NCBI RefSeq assembly: GCF_003634095.1
Contig: NZ_RBIR01000001.1
Location: forward strand, 186,001-250,000
Direction: 5' to 3'
DNA from: Arthrobacter oryzae
GTDB taxonomy: Bacteria; Actinomycetota; Actinomycetes; Actinomycetales; Micrococcaceae
Length of the DNA: 64,000 nucleotides
Each line of letters opens with the position of its first letter. Position 1 is the first letter of the stretch. A model generated the notes under the pieces. It ran no database searches and was not told the origin of the DNA. It saw only the letters and a program-made list of their open reading frames with translations. Positions 58,471 to 64,000 of this stretch are shown in pieces. Position numbers and translations under genes: made by a program.

Positions 58471-59131
58471 CGCCGATCTGATAGCCGACGCCGTGGACGG
58501 TGCGGATGACTGCCTTGGAGATTTTGCGGCGCAGATGGTGAACGTAGGTATCGATCACGCCTGGCTGGTCGGAGGCATGGAAGTGCGCGGCGAGGAGTTC
58601 GTCCCGGGTAAAGACCCGGCCGGGCTCCGCGGCAAGGGCCGCGAGGAGCTGGCCTTCTTTCGCGGTCAGTTGCACCGAGTGCCCGTACACGGATCGGACG
58701 GAGCGCAGTGCCGGGTCGAGCTCCCAGTTCCCGATCGTCAGCGCTGCTGGGACCGGGGCGAAGGTGCGTGTCAGGGCGCGCAGCCGGGCCGCCAGTTCGC
58801 CGGCGTCGAACGGCTTGGTCACGTAATCGTTGGCACCGGCGTCCAGGCCCCGCACTTTCTCCTGGGCATCGCCGAGCGCGGTCAGGATCAGGATGGGGGC
58901 GGTAATGCCTTTGGCCCGCAACGCCGCGATGAGCGAGATGCCGTCCATCACGGGAAGCCCGCGGTCGATCACCATCACATCCCAGGCCTCGGTCAGCCCC
59001 AGATGCAGGCCATCCTGGCCGTCGGTGACCAGCCGGACGCGGTAGTCAGGGTCCAGGAGTTCGGCGATGAGCGGTCCCAGCACGGCGTCGTCCTCGACGA
59101 GCAGCAGGGACGGACGGTCAGCGGTTGTCAT
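58457..59131 (-). CDS. OmpR-family response regulator
   Basis: The 224-residue protein has a receiver domain (LLLVEDDAVLG, phosphoacceptor in VMVIDRGLPVMDG, TALGDAQEKVRG, Lys in YVTKPFDAGE) and an OmpR-type winged helix (VQLTAKEGQLLAALAAEPGR, GVIDTYVHHLRRKI, IRTVHGVGYQIGD). It is the partner of the downstream kinase. Only five bases separate it from the DedA gene upstream, so it is co-transcribed with envelope lipid genes and probably controls this operon and related functions. Confidence 0.92.
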   Translation of the reverse strand: MTTADRPSLLLVEDDAVLGPLIAELLDPDYRVRLVTDGQDGLHLGLTEAWDVMVIDRGLPVMDGISLIAALRAKGITAPILILTALGDAQEKVRGLDAGANDYVTKPFDAGELAARLRALTRTFAPVPAALTIGNWELDPALRSVRSVYGHSVQLTAKEGQLLAALAAEPGRVFTRDELLAAHFHASDQPGVIDTYVHHLRRKISKAVIRTVHGVGYQIGDAHE

Positions 59132-59136
59132 GGCAC

Positions 59137-59913
59137 CTATTCTTCCGTGGCCATTTCCTTGCTCCGCAGTCCGTCGCCGCTTGGATCCGCCGTGTCGCTG
59201 GCTGCCCCGGTGACTGTGGCTGCCCCGGTGACTGTGTCTGCGTCGGTTCGTGGGGCTGCGCCGCGGGTATTGCGCCGGCGCCGCAGGAACTGCACAAGTG
59301 CCGGCACCACCGAGACGAGGACCATGGCCACGGCGATCACGTCGATGTTCTTGGCGATAATGTCAAAGTGACCCAGCCAGGTTCCCAGAAGCGTGACCGA
59401 GGTGGCCCAGGCCAGCGCGCCGACGACGTTCCAGAGGGCAAAGGCCTTGTATTCATAGCGCGCGATCCCGGCACTGAGCGAGGCGAAAGTCCGGACCATC
59501 GGCACGAAACGGGCCAGCACGACGGCGGCGCCGCCGTGCCGCCGGAAGAAGTCCTCCGTGGTGGTCAGGTGCGCCGTCTTCAGGATCCGGGCATCGTCCT
59601 TGAACCATCGCCGGCCAAAGGTCCGGCCCAGCATGTAGCCGATCTGGTCGCCGGCGATGGCTGCCGCGGTGACGACGCCGATCAGCACCGGCAGGGTCAG
59701 TTGCAGTTGTTGATGCAGGAGGCCCGCGGTAAACAGCAACGAGTCTCCGGGCAGGAAAGGGAAGAGAACACCGGATTCGATGAAGACCATGAGCGCAATG
59801 ACGCCCAAGGCGGCCGGGCCGAGGCCTGTGAGCAGGCTTGCCGGATCCAGCAGCGACGGCGTTCCGGTGGACTGCGCGGCCGGAAGGGCCGCCCAAACGT
59901 CAACGATATGCAT
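59137..59913 (-). CDS. DedA family membrane protein
   Basis: The 258-residue protein has several membrane segments and DedA signatures: FIESGVLFPFLPGDSLLFTA, AAIAGDQIGYMLGRTFGRRW and the FVPMVRTFASLSAGIARYEY block with the conserved Arg. DedA proteins are now known to move undecaprenyl phosphate (or phospholipids) across the membrane. The C-terminal 40 residues are a hydrophilic Thr/Ala/Asp-rich tail with repeated TVTGAA. It lies between a PAP2 phosphatase and the two-component genes, all on one strand with gaps of a few bases. Confidence 0.9.
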   Translation of the reverse strand: MHIVDVWAALPAAQSTGTPSLLDPASLLTGLGPAALGVIALMVFIESGVLFPFLPGDSLLFTAGLLHQQLQLTLPVLIGVVTAAAIAGDQIGYMLGRTFGRRWFKDDARILKTAHLTTTEDFFRRHGGAAVVLARFVPMVRTFASLSAGIARYEYKAFALWNVVGALAWATSVTLLGTWLGHFDIIAKNIDVIAVAMVLVSVVPALVQFLRRRRNTRGAAPRTDADTVTGAATVTGAASDTADPSGDGLRSKEMATEE

Positions 59914-59916
59914 CTC

Positions 59917-60717
59917 TTATGTCCTCTCGGAGCCCGGCGACCGGGTGGCCTGGCGGGGGGCAATCCGGGTGGCGAACCGCGGGGCGGCAAGGTTCCACAG
60001 CCCGGTGAGGACTACCACCGCTGCGCTCGCAGCGAGGAAGGACGCCGCGACGTCGGTGGGGTAGTGGACGCCGATGTACAGCCGTGACCAGGCCACGACC
60101 AGCGCCATCACTGCGGCGCCGACTGCCGTGACTTTGGCCAGGCGGGTGCCGCGGGCCAGGAAGTACAGTGCGAATCCCAGGGCCACCGCAAAGGACACAT
60201 GGCCGCTTGGGAAACTGTTGGAGCCCGTTTCCGGAGACAGGGGATCGAACAGCAATGCCGGGTTGGGCCGCTGGCGGGCCACGATGGTCTTGAAGATTTC
60301 ACTGGCCACCCAGCCGGACGATGCCACCAGACCGAACGCTATCGCCTTGAACAGGCCGCCGCGGAACAGCCAGATAAAAAGAGCCGCCGCGCCAATGAGT
60401 GCAACGCCGGCCACCGGACCAAACACCACGTTCAGCACCATCGTGACGGCGGTCAAGGCGGCGACGTGATGCTGGCTGAGATCCTGGTCGACACCGAGCT
60501 CGGCGGCGCTGAATCCCGGCGTCAGCTGCACCGTCAGGCCCAGGGCCAGCACGGCTGCGGACAGCAGGACGCCCAGCAGCAGCCAGTGGCGGACCCGGGG
60601 GAGCGCCCACGGCCGTGGTTCCGCAAGCCGTGGTTCCGCAGCGGTGCGCAGGGCGGCGGGATGCACGGCGGGACTGCTAGGCGCAGTATCGCGTTCGACA
60701 GGGGCGGGTCCAGTCAT
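59917..60717 (-). CDS. PAP2-family lipid phosphatase
   Basis: The 266-residue integral membrane protein has the three phosphatase motifs: KTIVARQRPNP, NSFPSGHVSFAVALGFAL and SRLYIGVHYPTDVAAS. Family members dephosphorylate phosphatidic acid or undecaprenyl pyrophosphate on the outer membrane face. ATG 60717, preceded by GGAGGATCCC, was chosen over a longer frame. Directly followed by DedA (three bases apart), it suggests dephosphorylation and flipping of a lipid carrier as consecutive steps. It is the first gene of the operon. Confidence 0.9.
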   Translation of the reverse strand: MTGPAPVERDTAPSSPAVHPAALRTAAEPRLAEPRPWALPRVRHWLLLGVLLSAAVLALGLTVQLTPGFSAAELGVDQDLSQHHVAALTAVTMVLNVVFGPVAGVALIGAAALFIWLFRGGLFKAIAFGLVASSGWVASEIFKTIVARQRPNPALLFDPLSPETGSNSFPSGHVSFAVALGFALYFLARGTRLAKVTAVGAAVMALVVAWSRLYIGVHYPTDVAASFLAASAAVVVLTGLWNLAAPRFATRIAPRQATRSPGSERT

Positions 60718-60893
60718 GGGATCCTCCGGTTCGGGACAAGGGCGCCCGGATCGGCACCGTGTTCCACTCTTCCGCCTGCCTCTTAAGAAACGCTTAAGAA
60801 GTGTCGGCCCCAGTGCTAGCGGGCATTGAGCGCCACTGGGGGGTGTTGAGTGCCATCGGGTGTGGAGGGCGGCCGGGTGTTGCGTGCCGCCGG

Positions 60894-61451
60894 CTATACG
60901 GCGTAGCGCAGCAGCGCGACCCCGTTGCCAAAGCCACGCGTCTCCATGAGGCGGAACTGTGCCCGGGTATCCGCTGACTTGAAGAGGGGGCGCCCCTGGC
61001 CAATCAGGACGGGATGGACGTACAGCCAATACTCATCAATCAAGCCGAGCCGCCGGAACGTGTCGGCAAGGTCGGCCCCGCCGAGGGCGAGGTCTCCACC
61101 CGGCTGCGCCTTCAGCTCCAGAACCTCCTCTGCCACCACGTCCCGGACCACGGTGGTGTTCCAGTCCGCCGCCGTCAGCGTCCGGGAGTAGACGATCTTG
61201 GGCATGTCCCTCCAGATCCGGGCAAACTCGGCCACCGGGGCGGGACTGGCGGGATCCGCATCCGCCGTCGGCCAGAACTCTGCCATCAACTCGTGCATCA
61301 CCCGGCCCTCCAGAAACGCGCCCATGGTGACGAGGTGGTCGTTGAAATGGCGGTGCAGCTCGTCGTCGACCATGTGCCAGCTCAGGTCACGGTCCGGGCC
61401 CTCGAAAAATCCGTCGAGGGACACCTGCATGGCAAGGATGATTTTCCGCAT
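60894..61451 (-). CDS. Dihydrofolate reductase/RibD-C family protein
   Basis: The 185-residue protein has the reductase-fold pattern of the RibD C-terminal family: MRKIILAMQVSLDGFFEGPD, MGAFLEGRVMHELMAEFWPT, KIVYSRTLTAADWNTTVVRD, DLALGGADLADTFRRLGLID and YVHPVLIGQGRPLF. These NADPH-dependent proteins are widespread in actinobacteria; the substrate is usually unknown. GGAAGGAG precedes ATG 61451. It is divergent from hipB, sharing an intergenic region full of the candidate HipB sites. Confidence 0.88.
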   Translation of the reverse strand: MRKIILAMQVSLDGFFEGPDRDLSWHMVDDELHRHFNDHLVTMGAFLEGRVMHELMAEFWPTADADPASPAPVAEFARIWRDMPKIVYSRTLTAADWNTTVVRDVVAEEVLELKAQPGGDLALGGADLADTFRRLGLIDEYWLYVHPVLIGQGRPLFKSADTRAQFRLMETRGFGNGVALLRYAV

Positions 61452-61500
61452 CGCCGCTCCTTCCTCCGTCTCCAGTGGCACCAGAGTACGCCGCGGCGAG

Positions 61501-61630
61501 ATCCTGCCGGTTGGGGCCGGGGGAGAGCCGGCGGACCGTTGAATGCCTCAGTCCGGCAGGATCTTGCCGAATTTAGAGCAATGCGGCAGGATGGGAGCCA
61601 GCAATCGATAGACCGGCAGCATCCTGCCGG
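61501..61630. promoter_or_regulatory. Candidate HipB operator cluster
   Basis: The motif CGGCAGGAT or its complement occurs at 61501 (atcctgccgg), 61554 (cggcaggatcttgccg), 61584 (cggcaggat) and 61614 (cggcagcatcctgccg, with 7-bp perfect outer arms). Four related sites in 130 bases just before hipB, two of them palindromic, fit autoregulation by HipB. The exact spacing rule is not derived. Confidence 0.6.
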
Positions 61631-61715
61631 ACTGTGGAGTGCCGGGCTGAGGAGAGCGGGGCTGAAAGGCGCCGGGCGGCGGATATGGAAGGCGGGCGTA
61701 GGAGTGAGTACCGGA

Positions 61716-61913
61716 ATGGATGATGCGCTGGCGGTGGCGGCGGGGATCCGGCATGCCCGTAAGGATGCCGGACTTACGCAGGAGGACCTTGCCCACCTGG
61801 CCGGGACGTCGGTGCGCACCGTCCGGGCCATTGAAACAGGCGCCGGCAATCCGTCGCTGCTGGCCGTCATCGCTGTCAGCAATGTTCTCGGCCTGCATCT
61901 GGCTGTCCAGTGA
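61716..61913 (+). CDS. HipB-like antitoxin (XRE family)
   Basis: The 65-residue protein is almost wholly a Cro/C1-type helix-turn-helix: GIRHARKDAGLTQEDLAHLA, GTSVRTVRAIETGAGNPSLL and a final AVSNVLGLHLAVQ. It is the normal size and position for HipB, the DNA-binding antitoxin that represses hipBA and sequesters HipA. GGAG lies 11 bases upstream of ATG 61716; an in-frame GTG at 61704 is an alternative. Thirteen bases separate it from hipA. Confidence 0.85.
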   Translation: MDDALAVAAGIRHARKDAGLTQEDLAHLAGTSVRTVRAIETGAGNPSLLAVIAVSNVLGLHLAVQ

Positions 61914-61926
61914 TTGCAGTCCAGTG

Positions 61927-63132
61927 ATGGCCCTCCTCATGCCCGGGGACCTGCAGGACCTGAAGTTTGTCCGGTCCGCAGACGTTTACAAAAACGGGAT
62001 TTTAGCCGGTCACCTGAGCCGGTCCGGATCCGGCGGGGTGAGATTCGAATACCTCCCGGACTATGCCGATTCAGGCCTCCCCGCCGTGGCTGTTTCCCTC
62101 CCGGTATCCGCGACGACGGTGGAGACCCCCGCCGGGGCGCTCCCGGCCTTCTTCGCCGGACTCCTGCCGGAGGGTCACCGCCTCACGGTCCTGAAGAATG
62201 CGATCAAGACGAGCTTCGACGACGAACTGACCCTCCTGCTGGCTGTGGGCGCCGACGTTCCGGGGGACGTCCAGGTGGTCCCCGCGGGCGTGCCGCCTGT
62301 GGAGCCGCCCAGCCTGGCTGATACGTCCCGGCCGGAGGAACTGGACTTTTCCGAGCTGGCCAACGCCGTGGATCTCCATGGCCTGCCGGGAGTCCAGCGC
62401 AAGACGAGTGCTTCCATGCTGACCACGCCGCTTGCCGTGCGGGGCCACCGGTACCTGCTCAAGCTGGATCCGCCGGAGCATCCGCATCTGGTGGTCAATG
62501 AGGCCGCGCACCTGCGGGCAGCGAGGTCGTTGAAGATACCGGTGGCCAGGAGCAGGCTCATCGCAGACCGCAACGGCGTTCCGGGGCTCCTGGTGGAACG
62601 CTTCGACCGGGTGAAAGATCCGGCCGGCACGTGGGTCCGGCTTCCGGTGGAGGACGGCACGCAGGTGTTGGGGCTGCCGCCGGCGGCCAAATATGGCCTC
62701 AGTTCCGAGCAGGTTGCCTCGGCCCTGGCCGGGATCTGCAAGGCCCCGGTGGTCGCGAGCCGCAACCTCTACCTGCAGTTTCTCTTCGCGTGGCTGACCG
62801 GCAACGGGGACCTCCACGCCAAGAACCTGGCAGTCCTTGGCAACGGTCGTGACCGGACCATGGCCCCGGTCTTCGATGTCCCGTGCACACTGTTGTACGG
62901 CGACGAGACGCTCGCGCTGCCGGTCTCTGGAAAGACCAGGAACCTCAGGGCCAGGCACTGGGCCGAGTTTGCCGCCGCGCTGGGCCTTCCGCCGAGAGCG
63001 GCGGCCGCAGCCAACAGCACCGCGCTCGCCGCCGCCGGCACGGTCCGGATTGAAGATCTGCCGTTCACCGGATCCCCGCTGCGGGGGACGCAGCGGGAGT
63101 TGGGATTCCGGCGTCGGGAACTGACCGGCTGA
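61927..63132 (+). CDS. HipA-like toxin kinase
   Basis: The 401-residue protein has an N-terminal beta-rich HipA domain (GILAGHLSRSGSGGVRFEYL, PAFFAGLLPEGHRLTVLKNA) and a kinase domain with Gly-rich loop region GVQRKTSASM, the ATP-binding Lys in RYLLKLDP, catalytic GNGDLHAKNLAVL and PVFDVPC metal motif. E. coli HipA phosphorylates a tRNA synthetase and causes persistence; the target here is unknown. GTG 61924 is three bases before the chosen ATG. All catalytic motifs are intact, so the toxin is probably active and held by HipB. Confidence 0.88.
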   Translation: MALLMPGDLQDLKFVRSADVYKNGILAGHLSRSGSGGVRFEYLPDYADSGLPAVAVSLPVSATTVETPAGALPAFFAGLLPEGHRLTVLKNAIKTSFDDELTLLLAVGADVPGDVQVVPAGVPPVEPPSLADTSRPEELDFSELANAVDLHGLPGVQRKTSASMLTTPLAVRGHRYLLKLDPPEHPHLVVNEAAHLRAARSLKIPVARSRLIADRNGVPGLLVERFDRVKDPAGTWVRLPVEDGTQVLGLPPAAKYGLSSEQVASALAGICKAPVVASRNLYLQFLFAWLTGNGDLHAKNLAVLGNGRDRTMAPVFDVPCTLLYGDETLALPVSGKTRNLRARHWAEFAAALGLPPRAAAAANSTALAAAGTVRIEDLPFTGSPLRGTQRELGFRRRELTG

Positions 63133-63235
63133 CCCCAGCTTTTCCCAAGGTCCGGCCCTTGCCCCGGGAACGGCGAGGGTAAAGAATGCAGGAACGTCAT
63201 GGCCATACCGCGGTCAGTCACTTTCGGGGGGAAGA

Positions 63236-63289
63236 ATGATGCGGGCGAACTTCTGCGAACCGCAACCCGGGCGGTGCCCGGATGAGTGA
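63236..63289 (+). CDS. Possible short leader frame before the beta-lactamase-like gene
   Basis: An ATG pair at 63236/63239 with GGGGGGAAG in front opens a 17-codon frame (MMRANFCEPQPGRCPDE). Its TGA lies within the first codons of the next gene (ATGAGTGAG), so translation of the larger gene, which has no good ribosome site of its own, could depend on it. Expression is unproven. Confidence 0.35.
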   Translation: MMRANFCEPQPGRCPDE

Positions 63290-64000
63290 GCCGGCACGCG
63301 ACGACGCGTCCCGCGGATACCGGGACCACCCCCGATCAAAGCCCGGGCCGGGGTCCATTACCCGGCGTTTGCGGCGGCACCGGCCGCACTACCTGACTGC
63401 GGCCGCCGTCGCGTTTGCCCTCGTTGTTGCCGGTGTCTCCGCCGGCGTCCAGTCGGGGGCGCCGGTTGATTCTGCGGCCGCCGCGGCGACGCCGTCCGGC
63501 ACTGCCGCTGCGTCCCCTCTTACGGCCGTCCCCGCATCGCCGGCCCCGGCCGCCAGCGGCGCCGGCCGGGCAGCTTCGCCGAAAGCCACTCCTCCGCCCG
63601 CAACCGCGGCCGCGCCGAAGGCCGGCAAGGTCCCGGCTGCCGTTGCCCCGGCCGCCGCCCATAAACCCGCTAAGGTGCCCGCGGCGGCCGCCCGCAAGCC
63701 CGCTGCGGTGCCGGCAGCGGCCGCCGTCGCGGCGCCGGCGATCAGTCCCGAACTGGACGGCCAGATCGGCGCGATCATCGCGGCCAACAGCGCGTACGCG
63801 CTGGGGGTGTCCCTGATTGATCTTTCGGACGGCGTGGTCCACGGCTACGGAGTCCAAGGCAATTTCGTGGCGGCCAGCACGGCCAAGATCCTTGCCGCAT
63901 CGGCTTACTACCACCTCGTGGAAACCGGCCGTGCCTCGCTGGCCGCCCCGATGGGCGGCACGACGGCGGGGGACCAGATCCGGCAGATGGTCCAGCAAAG
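63282..64000 (+). CDS. Class A beta-lactamase-like secreted protein, 3-prime end missing
   Basis: The frame is open to the window end. After about 30 basic residues there is an export or membrane segment (YLTAAAVAFALVVAGVSAGV), then about 100 residues of Ala/Pro/Lys linker (AAPKAGKVPAAVAPAAAHKP), then a domain whose SPELDGQIGAIIAANSAYAL, GVSLIDLSDGVVHGYGVQG and SxxK as AASTAKILAASAYYHLVETG resemble class A beta-lactamases/serine hydrolases. The active-site Ser-Lys pair is present; later motifs are beyond the window. The long linker suggests a wall-spanning protein. ATG 63282 is inside the leader frame. Confidence 0.78.
   Translation, partial: MSEPARDDASRGYRDHPRSKPGPGSITRRLRRHRPHYLTAAAVAFALVVAGVSAGVQSGAPVDSAAAAATPSGTAAASPLTAVPASPAPAASGAGRAASPKATPPPATAAAPKAGKVPAAVAPAAAHKPAKVPAAAARKPAAVPAAAAVAAPAISPELDGQIGAIIAANSAYALGVSLIDLSDGVVHGYGVQGNFVAASTAKILAASAYYHLVETGRASLAAPMGGTTAGDQIRQMVQQ

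Noticed and set aside
1..64000. Transposase, integrase, phage, tRNA, rRNA or CRISPR elements
   Set aside because: None was seen; no cloverleaf, IS-like terminal repeats or repeat-spacer array was found by eye.

Overview
The window is about 64 kb of GC-rich chromosomal DNA with dense, mostly short operons, strong Shine-Dalgarno sites and frequent ATGA stop/start overlaps. The gene content points to a soil actinomycete of the Arthrobacter/Pseudarthrobacter group (Micrococcaceae). The evidence is DinB and MDMPI-type mycothiol-linked enzymes, DUF1206, DUF6325 and DUF7144 membrane or orphan families, an EthA/EthR-like divergon, a c-di-AMP riboswitch in front of an NlpC/P60 cell-wall hydrolase, and a Pls/PosA-type peptide synthetase. 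The genus is an inference. I saw no rRNA, tRNA, phage, integrase, transposase or CRISPR array.

Layout. 0-6.5 kb: a catabolic block (end of a fumarylacetoacetate-hydrolase-family gene, an FAD aromatic hydroxylase, a DUF3500 protein, and a convergent quercetinase-like bicupin), then hemerythrin, an ABM-like protein and a patatin-like phospholipase preceded by a possible 19-codon leader. 6.8-17.9 kb: a secreted beta-propeller/phosphoesterase, a DUF6325 operon with a tiny Arg/Asp-repeat protein, an SDR, DUF1206, CsbD with a perfect 20-bp palindrome upstream, gamma-glutamyltransferase, a multidomain GH16 protein and two small proteins. 18-23.6 kb: a CitA/DcuS-type two-component system divergent from a complete NMT1/SsuA-type ABC importer. 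23.9-26.4 kb: an XRE-cupin-SDR-CMD operon. 26.5-30.7 kb: a 1376-residue Pls/PosA-family synthetase. 31-39 kb: VOC, two orphan genes, LURP-one and a class A PBP, DinB, class-V aminotransferase, MDMPI and NERD genes. 39.4-43.1 kb: a large secreted protein ending in five 57-residue LGFP repeats.

43.1-47.4 kb is an EthA/EthR-like divergon. An EthA-like Baeyer-Villiger monooxygenase has ATC where its start codon should be and is followed by an alpha/beta hydrolase. It faces an EthR-like TetR regulator and an alcohol dehydrogenase across a perfect 13+5+13 inverted repeat. Together these could run alcohol to ketone to ester to acid. 47.5-53.8 kb carries a dienelactone hydrolase, two further GH16 lipoproteins related to the first, an Asp/Glu racemase, a two-gene orphan operon, a secreted lipase and a lipoprotein. 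53.9-57.3 kb has an AlkD-like protein, a CPA2 antiporter, an orphan and the riboswitch-controlled NlpC/P60 protein. 57.4-60.7 kb is a PAP2-DedA-response regulator-kinase operon that may couple envelope lipid-carrier recycling to sensing. 60.9-64 kb has a RibD/DHFR-like protein, a HipBA toxin-antitoxin module with several copies of a candidate operator, and the start of a class A beta-lactamase-like protein that runs off the end.

All calls come from reading the sequence and from family knowledge. No database search was run. Start codons were moved from the longest open frame where a ribosome binding site, family length or overlap argued for it.
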